Source: Rhinopomastus cyanomelas
Lineage: Eukaryota; Chordata; Aves; Bucerotiformes; Rhinopomastidae
Direction: 5' to 3'
NCBI GenBank assembly: GCA_013400115.1
Contig: VXBP01004084.1
Span: 62,001 to 126,000, forward strand
DNA: 64,000 nt
How positions within the stretch are numbered: the first letter of the stretch is position 1; the number at the start of each line of letters is the position of its first letter. Below the pieces are notes generated by a model. That model ran no database searches and was not told where the DNA came from. It saw nothing but the letters and a program-made list of their open reading frames with translations. Of the stretch, positions 13,001 through 28,000 are shown piece after piece. Both the position numbers and the translations under genes were made by a program.

Positions 13001-16000
13001 ACATTTTAGATAAGATTCTATGATACATAGAATTTTCATCTAAGCTAGCTGGACAGAAGCTGTGGAAGGTGGTGTGGCATTGCAGGAAATGATCTGTCTG
13101 AACGAAGACAACGCCGCCGTGGAAAACAGCAGGTCCGTAAATATGAAGCAAATGAAAACTCAATTAAGCACTAATGGCTTTTTTTTTGTTGCCTTCAAGT
13201 AACGTAAAACCTGGTTCATTCTAAGTGCTCACACAAGTGCTGCTTCTATTCAAAAACCTATGATTTCTTCATGTATTTGCACTTTTTTTTTGAAGCACAT
13301 GGAGGATTCTTTAAAAAGCAAGATGTGAAAGGAAGGTTTTAAAAACAGATTCGGAATGGCAATTAATTCTGCTCTTTATAGCAAATACACGTGTGAAACA
13401 AAAACTGTGTAAAACTGTGTAACAGAAAACTGGAGAGCACCAAGTATGTGATCTTTTTCTCTATGAACATACCTGAGGAAAAGCATTTCTTGTTTTCCTG
13501 TTACTAGGTTCTTTTGCATTTAATTATTAGCAATGCTTAATAAAAATGTTTGATAAATGTCTTTACTCAATGACTGGTGGATCTCACTTTTTAAATCACA
13601 TTATCCAACAAAGAATCAAATTTCTTTTGTTGTGAAAATTCCTCTTGTGAAAACCAGGACCCTGTGAAATAGATACTTGCCTTTTCCTGCTTCTCTCTCA
13701 TCCTCTTCTCCAAAAATATGGAATTAGAGGGGAATGAGTATATTTTTTTTCAGATTATCAAATAAGCAACCTGATAAAATACTGTTTCCAGCATAAATGC
13801 CTTGAGAAGTACTACATAAGTAAACTTGATACCAGAATGAGAGATAAAGGCAGGCAATGCCCCAGGAAATGAATCTTCCCAAAAGGTCTGCAAGAAGAAA
13901 CTGTCTGGTTAACATCCACCCCAGTTTAAAGCTATCCAGAGTGTCTGTGTTGGTTACTGCTGTTTCATGCCAAAAGGGAGACAAAGTGTTGAGGGGGAAT
14001 GAAAGAGAGACCTGATTTTTCTCCATCTCACTCAATGCCTTGAATTCAAGTTCAAGAGTGAAGTTCACCAGCTTTGTAACTGTTTTGTGTTAACAGACTA
14101 GGCTGAGGAAGAAAGAAAAAGACTGAAGTCTTAGGGTTTAATTTTATGAGGATGACACTGACTTGTGACATCAACATATGAACCTTTCAGATGTCATTTC
14201 AATCTATAAAAACAAACATTTTGGTAAATAAGACCACACAATTAAATAAATGTTTAGGAAGCCAATGCTAAATCTGAATTCCAACCTTCAGCTCCTCTGT
14301 TCTATGCAACCAGTTTTAACCTCCTTCATCTACAGAAAGACAAAACCTTCCCAATCGGGTGAAAGACACAAGTCATAAGCTCAGCCTAGATATTTTGGTT
14401 ACATAAATATTGCTTTTTGAATTTAAATCTCTTATAATTTTTCTGACACTGGAGAAATGCTAGAGAATTTGGATTCCAGGAGATTGCTCTGATAGTCCTT
14501 TAAGTCTGCTACTGCTTCTGACTAAAGGATTTCAAAAGCATCAGCACTGGAGCAGCACTGAGTGGCTGCAGACAGGACTAGTCACAGCAACATCACATCC
14601 TCACTCTCTCCTAACTTCCCTCTGCACATCATAACCATCACAATTTCAGTGAAACTAGGCAGTGCAGAGAGACTCCTGCAAAACTTAGCAAACTGTAGCA
14701 TCCTCATTAAACCAGATCTTACGTACAAAAGGGGTAAAAAAACCCAACAGATAGTATTTTACACACAGAATGATTCTTCAGTTTGGAAAGGTAAGACGGG
14801 CAGTACGAGGGAACTAGATGAGCATGGAGAAGGGACTGAGGAACAACCTCTTGACCATTCACCAACTACGAAGCAGGAGGTCATGAGAGAGAGGAAGCAC
14901 AAATACCTTAAATGCCCAATTAATCCACAGAACAACTTGACATATAATGCCATGCTCATGAAAGAACTATACTTTTTGAACAAAGACACTAGGTAAAGCT
15001 TTTTGTGAGCTTTTAGAAGTTCGTGCTACCCTCACCGTGCTGACAGATCCTTGTAATGGTTAATTTTACCAATATCAAGCAAACGGAAAGATACATGCTC
15101 CCATAATATTATTTTGAATGATCTGTGAATTCATTATATATACACACCACATTCAGAAAAATCAATCCTTTTTTATGGGCTGGAATAATAATAATAATTG
15201 TTACCATGAAGAAACACTGCCACCCCCTCAAAAATCCAAAGACATTATCTTCATCTGCCTCAAAACATATGTATGCACTGTGGTTCAAGAGACTGTCACG
15301 GTGCGGTTATCTCACATTCAGAGTACTAATAGGATGATGATACTTGTTCCTGGGTCAGTGAACAAGCCAAAGCTGCCTAAAGTCAGACTAAAGCTTCAAG
15401 AGAAAAGAGTGAGATTTGCCTTTTTGTTTTTAAAGAGCTATATGTACAGGAATTCTTTGTTTTTACTGGTTCAAGAGAGTTTCCTCTCTGCATGCTCTCT
15501 GCTTTCTGTTTCAGCATAGCTGTGCCAGTCATGGTCTTGCCTTCAGGCCAGAAGGTCAGGGACTGAAGGACAACATAAAAACTTAGGCTCTAATTCGGCA
15601 GTGACATGGAGGCACAGCGCTCGTAGGGGAAGAGCAACCACCCTGTCAGAGGTGTCTGCTGTGGATGAAACGCTGAACAGAGGTCCCTACTGGCAAAGTC
15701 AAATGGAAAAGGAATAAAAGCTTTGCTGTAAAACGTGTGTTTTAAAAATAGCTGGCACAGAGTTCAGAGAGAAAACTCCAGTTCTAACAGCCTCGTTAAT
15801 AAGCTAATAAAACTAATTGGTTTGCCTCCATCTTCAAGATTTATGGGGGCCTGGCAGAAGAAAAACAGTTCTGTTACCAGTTTCTCGTCTCTGTGTCAGT
15901 TCATATGAGAATAATCAGAATATTAAATCTGGATCTTAAAGTCTTAGCTTTTTTTTTTAACACACATCAGGATGTGTAACTGAAAATGATACAACTCTTA

Positions 16001-19000
16001 CCTTTGCTTTTCTGGAAGCAGCTGAGAACAGGCTCTTTGCCATCATGCTTGAAAATGTTTAACTTACTGTCTTCATGTTGGCAGTGAGCTGTTGATGAAC
16101 AAGTCTTTTAATTTGCAAGAAAATGGCTTTAAATGTTTATAGAAGTTATTTAGAAATGAGTTAATTCAGTCAGCACTAAATTCAGACCAAAGATGATCTG
16201 AAAGCATTGTTTTGAAGTCCATAACTAAGCTGAAAAGACGAATAAGATGGATTAAATCCATTGAAGTAGGAAAGACATCAGTAATCTTTCCTGCTGAAAG
16301 GATCAGTTCACAACAGTCCAGGAGGACCATCAAGAGTTAGATGTAGAAGATAAAGTATTAACAGGAAAAAAAAGGTCAGAGCAAAAATTCATCTGATGAA
16401 AAGAAACAGTGATACACAGGCCACTCACAAGGGATAAATCCTCTATAACTGGAATCTGTATCTCCTGAAACAGCCTTGACGGTGTTTTCCATGAGACATT
16501 TGAAGGGTTTTAAGGGAAAACGGTTTCACAGACATCAACAGAAGTTACACACGGTGAAACGGGCACATCCTGGAAAATCTTAGGAGAGATTAGATTGAAA
16601 AATATGGATCAGAGAATTAAAACTTAGATTTACAAACCCTTGTTTGCTTAGAAGGATCTATGAGCCTGCTTATTCCCAACGCCGTCCTGCCTCCAAAGGG
16701 ACAATGTACAGAAAACCAGCAGCTGCAGGACCACATCCTGCAGGATTCTGAGCAGTTCCAGCGAGGCTTTTGGTTGTGGTTTTGGTTTGGTTGGGTCTTC
16801 TTTCCTGATTGAGCCACCCGTGTTGACAAATGTTGACAGGCCTGGCACTTCTAGGGACACTCACCCAATACACCCAGAAATGCTAACACATAAAGAATGT
16901 ATTGTACTAAAAGAGTAATATATAACTTTATATAGCTAACTATCTAGTTATTATAAATATATTAAGAATGTATTAAAGAATAGCTGGCTTTGTAAATGTG
17001 TGACTCCTTCAGTACCGGGCTTTTAGACTTTATTTCTAGAAATACTATAAAAGGTTTTCAATACAATTCTATATTCCTACAGTCAAGTGAAGTACAGCTT
17101 GACATTTAATAGGTTTATAAATAACTGTAAAGACATCGGTCGCAACAACAAAAGAAATGTTGAAATGCCTAAAGAAAATGGGTGAAAATGTAGTACTTTC
17201 TAGGAGAAATTCAGTTTTATTCTCTGCTTTGTTTTATGTAGCACAGGCAGACTTCCAGAGTTCTAAAAAACTAAGATATTTGCAAAAATCTATCCACTGA
17301 CTTCAACTGGAGTGATTTGCTGTGAAAATATTGCAAGTAATACTGCGACTCAGTGCTTGTCCACCATCAGCCAAGTGCTACTTACACCTCTCTTGGTTCT
17401 TTTGTACCGAGAACAGTGATCCCTGTGATCTAGAAGAGCCACACCTACACTAAAAATTTCTGTCAGCATAGTCCCTCACTCTAAAATGAGAACATTTGAT
17501 AACAAATAGGTTTTGATGTAACAAACTTTTAGTGAACTGGTTTTTTATCTGTTTTTAAAGTGCATTCGAGAAACTGTATCTTTGCTCTGCTTTATTAAGG
17601 TCACAGAAACTCTTGTCATTTACTTTTCCCTCGGATTATCATAGAAATCTTCTCTACCCTATTGAAAGGTCATTAAAGCTCTGCAGAAGAGTGTTGAGGT
17701 CACTTCTGAGTTGGCAATATTGGACCCTACATTTTCCAAGCACATTTGAAAACCTGAGCATCTGCTTAATAAAAAAAAAAAAAGCACTTGCCATTAAGGC
17801 TCTTAGATGCAGTACTTACCTTGTAAGTCCATTTGAGGAGTGAAACAGCCTAAGGCATTTGAGTTGGAGAGTAGGAAAAGTGGTCACAACAGTCCAGAAC
17901 AACCTTTTCCTGATAATCATTCTTGCAATGATGTGTAAGGTAGCCCTCGGACTGACGTGAGTCAAAGGCACACGAGAAAGATGCATTTCTCATTGCAGTG
18001 GGCTACCTAAGGAATAACGTAAGACTTCACTGAGCTCCAGCACCGGATCAAGAGGGATAAATTCCTACTGAAAATATGGGAAAGGTGCAAACCAATGTCA
18101 CATAAAGGCAGGGATGGGAGTAAATTGAGCAGGCAATACTTTTTGGCTTAATGTCAGACAAAAATACTCCTAAACAAGAATGACTATTGTGCTGTAAAAA
18201 AGGTACCCCCAGGGGAAGTGAGAGAAATCTCATGCCTTCAGTCCTTTAAAAAAGAGTTTGCTAATGCTCGAGGTACTGCAGGAAACACCTCTACAGGATC
18301 CTTGTTGGAAGACGTTCTTAATATCTCTAATTTGTGTCATTTTATGACTATGAATGGAAGAGAAGAGAACACACGGAGCAAGGACGGGAATCGCAGACTC
18401 TCATTGGTTTTTGTCCCCACTTCTTGCCATTCACAACCGTTTCCATCACCTACAGATGGCTAGAGGAGCAGGGAACAACATACAATTACTCTATATGATC
18501 GTTGCAGAAGCTTAGAGCTATTTTCTTGTCTTTGGGAGCAGGAAGGTTGGTTGTGCATTTATCACTTTTATCTGTGTCGAGGTGTGGGGGGTGTTGTGCT
18601 CAGTGTAATGAGATAAGTAAGTGAAACAACATTTTTCAGTTTTGATATCCTAAGATTCTTCACTGACATGAGGATTACTGGCACAAAGTTTTCTTACCAA
18701 ATTCTTCTGCCACATCCTGTATTGTCCTATGGGACTGTCTCCATTCCAGAGCCATTGACACATTTTCTGACCTTTCTTCGCTGTAAGTCTCAGAATTTTT
18801 ATCGACAGCCTATGCCACTCCATCTGTTGCATTTAAAAGTTGATCTCAGACAAACCTCAGTCCCATTCCTCAGATACAGCAACTTCCCTGGGATGTTTAA
18901 AACCCGCCTAGACATGTTCCTGTCTAGTGATCCTGCTCTGGCAGGGAGATTGGACTAGATGATCTTTCAAGGTCCCTTCCAATCCCTAATGTTCTGTGAT

Positions 19001-22000
19001 TCAGCTGTACCTACTCTTAGCAAGAAATCAGGATTACACTGTTATTATTCAACCTAATAGAAATCACTCTGTCCCATAATCTAAGACAAATTCCCATAAC
19101 CTAAGACAAATTCCCACAACCCAAACATGACTTAATTAAGATAAAAGGTGACACATTAGTACTTCAAAATACAAGAGGATGCACACTTCCCTTTCTCTCT
19201 TCACTCCTGTGCAGGGGTCCCCAAACTTTTTAAACAGGGGGCCCTCATACAGTGTCGGGGTCCGGGTTTGTGCTGCCTGACTTGTCCTACCTAGGAGCTG
19301 GAGGGAGAGATGGGGAAGCCGCCCAGCCCAGCTGTGCAGTCAGCAGGAAGAAGTCATCTGTGGCTGCTCAGCAAGCGGACCGGCAGGCCACATTGGAGAG
19401 TCTGGGGGCCATATCCGGCCCGCGGGCTGGGGTTTGAGGACCCCTGCTTTTGTGTATCACTTGTCCCAGAAATAAATCTTGGAAAAAAAATATTAAAAAC
19501 AAAAACAAAGCACTCGCAAAGCACCCAAAACTCCCTAATTCACACAAAACCAGCACAAAACATTTCTGAATAACAAAAGACCCCCGCTTCTTAAAAACTA
19601 CCACTTGTGACAAAACACCTCAGGCGACTGTGCGCTGCTTTACAGTGTCTTTACGTTTATATATTTTGCACTCTGCACATCCCATCTTCTTTCAGAATTA
19701 AGTTTCTCCAGTAATTTCTATGCAACCTCTGCACCCTTGAAAGAACTTTCTCTGGAAAAGCAGGATTCCCTGAAACGTAACTGGACGGCTTGATATTGCT
19801 GTTCATTAACTAATAGTTCCAAGAGGAGCAAGACCAAAATCATAGGAGCTGACTGGCAAGAGCTAAGAGGCTGCAGCTCACAGAAGCCAAGAGCACTGTG
19901 AGATTGTTTGTGAGCTCATTCCTATTCCATTATCACCAAAGGAAAAACAGCCCTTTCAATTCTGACAAATCAGTGAGGATAGTAACTGTGGCTCCATTTA
20001 TACCCAACACACGTTGGCTGTCTGGGAAGCCCTGGATTTTTTCCCCTTCTGTTCCAGTAAGCAAAGCACTAAAACAACAGCAACCTTGCTAACCATAGTT
20101 ATGTTGTCAGCGAGTCAGTTCCTGCTGCCGTCTTGCTCATCCAATCTCATTAAGTCATTCGGTTTGGTTTTATCAGCAGCTGATAACGAGCGCTCGATAA
20201 ATACACCAACCTGGATGGAGACAGGTGTGTGCTTTCACACAATCTGTCAACAACACTTGAGGGGCTTCTTTAATTCTGCTTTGGTTTTGGGGTTTTTTTT
20301 AAATAGATTCTTCACATATTTTTAGCTAATTTGAAAGAATTAACTTGCATCAATTTCTAAACCAATTTGATACAATTCAGAAAAATATGTTTAGCACTTG
20401 CAAACGTGATTGAGCACTGTACAGAACTGTGATTACATTCTGGATGATTAAGTAACAGTCCATTTTAGTAATAAGTTATATTGTAGCTCATGTAGACTTT
20501 ATATAAACTATACATCCTATGAGTAAGTTGTATCCTGTAAAAAACTAATACACTGCCTAATGCAGAACATTTCATTTTCTTAATTATACTTGGGATCTTA
20601 TTATCCAAATTCTTATATCTCAGATTACACCTTTATAATTGCTTCAATTACAAAAATGTAAAGCTAGCATTTTATTTGAAAATGTAGCTGGGTATGTAAC
20701 AAAGATCTGCCCAATATTTGTCACAAAATGTGTCCTTTCAGAATTTTTCAGTGAAAACATTCATTATTTTTAAATACTTCACAACTTACTGATCATAAAG
20801 GTAGCTGTTAGATCATTTTTGGAGTTTAAAATCCATTTATTATTTTCAGAGAGTTGATATTTTACAGCTGGTGGTTAATTCTGCCATTCTGTTGAATCAG
20901 TGATTATAAGGAACTAAATAATTGAGAGTTCTTTTAGCCAGCAAATAGAAGTTCATTCATTTCCCCCTTCCAATTCATTCTGTATGTAACAGCTTATTGC
21001 TTATAATGACATCATTAACATAGTTTTTTGCTTTCTTAAGCCTATTGAAGTCCCAAGTCAAATAAATATTAAAAACCCATGAAAAAAGAAGTGATCTGGC
21101 TTCCACACGAAACAATCAAATTCTGGATTCTCTATTCAACACATTGCTGAAATAAAAATTCTTGATGAGCACCTGATAAATCTAACAGAACTGCTCACTC
21201 TTACACTTAAACCAAAATACTGAACCCAAGAACCCAGCACAAATTGTAAAGTAACTGTTAGCTCCCAACGAGGGTCCCTGTAACCTATAAGCAAGTTATG
21301 TCCTTCAGCTGGGGCGACCAGCTACCTTCCTACAGCAAATCACAGAATCATTAGGGATTGGAAGGGACCTCGAAAGATCATCCAGTCCAATCCCCCTGAC
21401 ACAGCAGGATCACCCAGACCAAGTCACACAGGAACACATCCAGGTGGGTCTTAAACATCTCCAGTGAAGGAGACTCCACAACCTCCCTGGGCAGCCTGTT
21501 CCAGTGCTCCGTCACCCTCACCATGAAGAAGTTCCTTCTCATATTTATGTGGAACCTCTTATGTTCATAGTTATGTGGAACCTTTATGTTCTTCATAAGG
21601 TCCAGTTTAGCAATTCATTGGAATCAGAGAAAACCTGAAAACCTAAACCCAAGTGACTATAATTGCACTAACCCAAAAGAGACTCTTAGCAAAGCCTGGC
21701 AAGTTAATTGTTCAAATTTCACCTCAAAAAACAGCCCCATAGACACAAGGCCAATGGGGCTTTTTCACTTGGTTCTGATTAAGTCTTGATATGGAGGATA
21801 AATATGAGGATAAATATATCCAGAAGACTGATGAAATGAAACTCTTTAAAAATATCTCAGATTAATCACTTCTCTCATAAGGTATTTGAATCCCCAAAGG
21901 CCTCAGGTGACGGATCTAAAATACACTGGCCATTTTCGTGACGCTGAGTGCTGAAGTAATCATTGTGTACATCTGGAGCTTAGGGACAGCATTAAGTTGG

Positions 22001-25000
22001 TGGGCTTATGACAGGTGGGTTAACGACTGGACTTGATCTTGAAAGTCTTTTCCCATCTAAGTGATTCTGTGATCAGTTACAACATGTGAATTTTGCTTTT
22101 GCGGGCGGCACAAATAAAACCAGCAACATTTTCTTGAAAAACATTTGAGACACACCATATCTGCAATTTTGTGCTAATGACTGTACGTTAATGCATATTA
22201 GAATCCTTTTTAAACTACAGTTTAGTGAGAAAACCTAGTAAAGCTGTATTAAATGCTTAATAAGTATGAAAGTAGGACAATGTCTCTGCAAATAATAAGT
22301 AGGCACTAGAATGTGACGGTTGATTCTGTGCAACTCCATGGTTGCAATCAGTAAGTTTCTTTATGGCATTCATATTTGTTAGGAAAAATAACAGAGATGA
22401 GCGAGTTTGAAAAAGCTCTTGGCAGCATAGCCCTCGTTTCCTTCCACAAGGAAAAGTCATTCAGGTTTTTATCAGTGCACTCACTTTACTTTCACAAAGG
22501 CCTTAGAGCAGAATAGCTTAATGCAGAGATGTGGAACCGAGTAACTGGTTGACACAACCTAGAATGTGCCAAAGGTTGCATGTTTTCGATGGAATGTCCA
22601 AAGACATTTATTAAAATGCAGTTTTACTAAATATTTGCATTAAATTAGTTTAGCTGCAAGTGCACACTCATATATGCATACATTTAAAATATACATTTAT
22701 ATATACTATATATATATATATATAAAACCATAGGTAAAAGTATCACAGTATCACAGTATTACCAAGGTCGGAAGAGACCTCATAGATCATCAAGTCCAAA
22801 GTCTGTACATTTACTCAAAGAACACAACCTTTTTCTACCTCCTAAGGAAACTAGGATATCATTGTGATTAGAACACCATCACTGATACTCATAAAGTTTT
22901 NNNNNNNNNNNNNNNNNNNNNNNNNNNNNNNNNNNNNNNNNNNNNNNNNNNNNNNNNNNNNNNNNNNNNNNNNNNNNNNNNNNNNNNNNNNNNCTTTATG
23001 TAATCACGGATTCAGAAGGCACCTGCCATGTTCCTCTGAACTATGTCAGTCACAAGAGAGAATAGTGCTGTATTTACCCATCTGTTCACCACAATCCCTC
23101 TTTGGGCTACTTCTAAATAAGGACAGAGGATTGCACTGGTGACACAGCGAAAAAAAAGAGCAGTGAGCCCCATTGTTGTGTGAACTAATGGCTCCATCTC
23201 CACACAATTAAGCCTGACTGTGCCCTGTAATCTGGATCATGTCGCAGGCTTTACTACACCCCTCAGAGGAACCAATTCCCAAGACTGTCCCCTTAGAGTT
23301 CAAAGACAAATTTTCCCTTGTGTGCGAATGCTACTGAACACAGCTTGACCTTGGGACATAAAACAGTTACACACAATGAGCAAAAAGTGTTTAAATATGA
23401 AAAGACAAATTTCAGCTGCCCAAAACTGCAGCTGGAATAAATAATTCGCACATTAAAGACTCAAGCTACAACATTTTGTACTTTCAGTCTGGTGAGAGAA
23501 GTCTGAAACACTCAATTCCTGCAAAGCATTTTGTGATAACCTATTCCAAGCACACTGTAACATCAAAGGGTTAAGAGGTACCAGCAATGTAAAATCTTTG
23601 TGCTTTATTAAAGTATCTTTACACTGTAGATGGCATTGTGCTAGTAATTCATTTTATTAAGGAAAACTTGAGATCATGACTTACAAAAACCTTTCCCATA
23701 TCAGCTAAGAACTCTATAATCAGGGCAGGCATGCTGATGTTCAACAACCTTCTAGCTAGAATTGCTACTAATAGTGTCAGCAAAGTCTTGGCACTACTGT
23801 ACCAGAAGAGACCAGTATACTCCAGCCAACGTGGAAAAGGAAAACATTGTTCCCATAAGGGTGTATGGAGGGGTGGGTTGTTCTGTAATCTCTCATTTAA
23901 CTGAACTGCTGCTTAGTTTCATTGTACATTGGGTAGTTTAAAATATTCCTACCACTACACTCAATAATCTGCTCAAAACAGTTAAGTATGATATTAGAGA
24001 CATGGGATGCTGCTGCAGGTGTGTAGATCAGGATGCCTAGAATCAGTCTTATAAGATATCTTACATGGATAGAGATAGTATTTTCATTTAAAACGACCCA
24101 ATATTCCATTGCTATTTAATTTCTTGTTTTTAGTGGTATAAATGCCAAGTAAATCATTAAAAGAAATGTCAGCTCTATCAGTGGCAGCTGCTCTTACTAC
24201 TGAAAAAAAAAAATAGAGGAGAGGAAGTGTAAGAGCAGGGCAGCCAGCAAACCCCACAGCGGTCTGCAAAGTCACTAGTGGGAAAACAACAAAGGCCTTT
24301 CCATGCAACTAACACAGATGTGCCCATAGCCAAACTGTCAGAAACAGTTAAGATGACAGCTACTCACAGTTCATTATTTCCTTCTCACAGGTCACTGGGT
24401 GACAAGCTGGGTCACCATGCTTTGTCGGCTGCTACAGTCCTCCCCAACCCCCCGTGCATTCCCCTCCCCAGTCCTCACTCCATTTAAATAAAGGTAAGCC
24501 GCTCACTTTGGTGTCCTAATGTCAACAAATATCTTCAAACGCTTTCTGAAAATGGGGATGTAATGTTTATTACCCCTTCCTTTCATGATCGGATGGATGT
24601 ATAACCTTTCCTTACAGCGACGAGAGAAGAAGTGAGTTTGGATCTGTAGCAGATACAGCTATTAGAATAATTTTGTCAAGATGGGACTAAAGCAGATAAT
24701 GAAAGCTAATTTGTCACCAATTATTCGGTAGATATATTGTCAAAAAATCACTGCAACTCAGTGAAAAGATGGTTTTCTCATAGACAAGTGTTCACAATGA
24801 GAAATCTGAGAGGGTACTTAAAATGAACACAACCTTCTTAAATGCAGAAAATACACTCTGAAGTGCTTCTGGTGGAACCTGTATAGGCAGATCTTTAAAA
24901 TAACCCAGCCAATTTTTTTTAATACACAGAGCCCTCAATTTACAGTCCAGATGTAGATGATGACTCTTACTTATCTTTTGCCCACCTGGAATTTAAAATC

Positions 25001-28000
25001 AAAGAATAGTGTACAAAAAAAAAAAATCCAAGGTCAAATGCTTGCTTGGCTGCTACAAACACTTGTGCTGATTAATGGCTGTGTCATTGATGGAAGTGGG
25101 AGAACATTTCCATCTCCTTAGGGGCAATTCCTTATTCATTTTTTCCTACACTAATAAGTCTCATAAAAATGTAATAACTGAATTGGTCCAAAAATGAAAC
25201 CAACTATCCCATATGTGTCTGTCTGAGTATTAAATGTGACAAGGTCATGAGCACTTGGACTCACATCCAAAACATTTGTACCTAGCATGTACTTGACTTG
25301 GAGCATCCTTTAATACATATCTGGTATAAAAACAAAACATTCATGAATGTGTGACATTGAGCTTACTTATGGAAGCAAAGTGATCCATTGAGGCCCAAAG
25401 CTGCATTAAATAATGTGATTTATTTCAGAAATGTGATGAGAGTCTTTTATAGGGCAAATCCACCAACTGGATGCAGGTAGGGGCTTAGTGCTGTCCTACA
25501 GTGGATGATATAAGAAAAGTTCTGTCTTCCTTAGTTATGACTGACATGCAAGACCACAGGAATGAGAGAAGGCACATAAAACGCTGTTAGAAATAACAGG
25601 GGTTACATTTCCATGAGATAATATCCAATACAAAATTACCTTGACCCATGCAAATATCCTACAGTGGGTTCCTACAAGTGTCCAGTCAAAAATATTTTAG
25701 GTGAAAGGAGACCAGGGATTTGCTGCCTCCCTCACACAAACAGTGAGGATGAGAATGGGATGGGAGGTAAACTCTGGCCATTATTTCGTTGTTTTCCTTA
25801 CACCAGTTCTCATACACTGAGGAAAGTGCACAAATCACAGTGCCACAGTTTACTGCTCTACTCTTATCCAAAAAGCCACATCTCAGCACCTCGAACACCA
25901 CTCAACTAGCTCGTGACTAGATTTTGGTCTATTTAGCCAACACTTTTCTCTTCTTTCTCAATAATATTTGCTGGAACAGAGAAGGTTTTTACCTTGCACA
26001 TACAAACTCAGTGATTCAGGTGGGTAAACCACAGCCACAGGTGTGGGCTTCTGATCTCACAGGCATCATATATCAGGAAAACCGGTAAAAGTATGAGATG
26101 CATGAAAAAACAGCACTGGAAAGGACAATAAGATGTCCCCAAAGGTACTAAGGGCTTGTTGAGAACATGCAAAAGAAGAAATGAGCTCATTGTCTTGTTA
26201 TCTTTCGAGGTCCCCTCCAATCCCTAATGGTTCTGTGATCCTATGGTCCCTTCTAACCCAGACTGACTGTATGACTTGGTCTGGGTGATCCTGCTGTGGC
26301 AGGGGGATTGGACTGGATGATCTTTTGAGGTCCTTTCCAATCCCTTATGATTCTGTCTTTTCTACCACACATCACAGTGTAATGTGCAACTGGCTAAACA
26401 ACCTTTTGGTGAGAAAGGGGCTGAATGCAGCCTGCAACCAGCAAAAAATAAATAAGGAGATAAATCCCAATTGCATGAAAATTATTGCAAACAGACAGAA
26501 TTGCAATATAATTCACCAAAGTACTTGAAATGTAGCTCTTCTCATAGGCTCTTCCTATAAGATCCAACAGAATAAGGGTGCTGACTTCATGCTGCTGTCA
26601 CCATGAAAGCGTGACTGTTTCTCAGAAACCAGTACACTGACAGCTACGAAATTCGTATTCCTCCAAAAAACTCGGCTGGACAAGGAAATATTTAGGGCAG
26701 AACTCAGTTGCTTAACAATAAGATAGTGAGGCTGCTTGTGTACCCAAGGGATCTACACAATTCTCTCAGGTACCACACAGGACTGGCAGGATGCTTGCAG
26801 AAATGTGAAGCAGCTGGAAGCCTGGTGGTACAGCCCTGAACACCTAAAAACTGCTCTAAGCACCTACGGCAGTTCTGACAAGGGCAGTTCCCTTGTCAGT
26901 AAGCCACAGTTTCACACAAATACACAACTACGTTGAGCAATCAAAAAGTTTTTATAAAACTAGCAGAACTTCTTAGGGAGACCACTGACCATAACCTTCA
27001 CTTCATCAACCCATAGAGCTGAACCACCTCCTGCAGCAAAAAACCTAGGGCAGAGGGATGTAGTTTCCTTGCAGTTCATACCTCATTTCTGCTTATGACA
27101 GTTTTTCATGTTATTTTTGTAAAGGAAGGCAAATCTTATTGCTGTGTGGAAATGGAACAGCTTTTCAAATCACTAAGGATAAATAAAATCCTGTCTCCCA
27201 TTTCTTCCATTGCCTTTCAGGCACTGAAAGCACTTTGCAAACTGCTGAGTGGAATATAGCAGCTATTTAACAATATATTAGTATTTATCACAGTCTAGTG
27301 ACAAATGGCAGCAAGAGAATTTAAATCACTTTGTACCTCCCATAATGGAGGTAACTGCAGAAGTTTTGAATTAGTTTCCATTGCTATTTAACGCCAGATA
27401 CTTCTGACAGCAAAATAATGTTATTTTAGTGTTCAAAATGTAGTTCTTCTATAATTTAATTTGAGTTCAGAAAAATGCTTCAGCCTGTACAACTCCAGTT
27501 GTGGTGGGAGGTGATACATAAAAGACACAGAAGCTTTCAGTTCTTCAAGTTTTATTTGACTGTAAATAGTTTTCTAAATAAAATGCCTTGTGCTCTGCAA
27601 GAAGCAACTCCCAATTTAATATTTATGTGGATGTTTAGTTGAAGAAATTCCACTTATTGCACTGTTCTTAGATGAAGTTAAATACTTTGCAATGACCCTG
27701 AACTCACGCTGCACATTCAGAGCACAGCAGTTCATGCTCACAGCACTGTGGAGAAAATAATCCTGTATAAACCATCATCTTAAATCGCAGACGGCTGCTT
27801 TTGAAAGGGCCAACACAATCAACATTAACCTCAACACTTTGTGCTGTAAAGATGCAGCAATATTCAGTAGTGGTTAAAGCATTTATATTTCACAAAGTTT
27901 TAAAGGTATTTTGACTTGTCAAAAACCAGGATGACCCAACATACAAGTAACCTGGGAAAGTAGGTAACGTACCTCTGCCTGTGTAGTTCCCCCAAAACTA

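Larger units (their letters stand above)
5476..18884. other. 13.4-kb CR1-free interval
   Basis: Apart from the small gene A exon candidates at 11.8, 12.8, 13.5, 16.0 and 17.8 kb, this stretch is A/T-rich unique sequence with short homopolymer and AAT runs. I see no transposon fragment and no open frame with splice support. In the model it is intron. Confidence 0.6.

Noticed and set aside
14562..14996. 144-codon plus-strand ORF
   Set aside because: No coding signature, no splice context, no recognisable motif; the opposite strand is also open.
23685..23733. Exon-like frame MPALIIEFLADMGKVF on the minus strand
   Set aside because: Good splice signals, but neither acceptor gives a phase that continues to the 17.8-kb exon through to 16.0 kb. 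Kept out of the model, though it may be an alternative exon.
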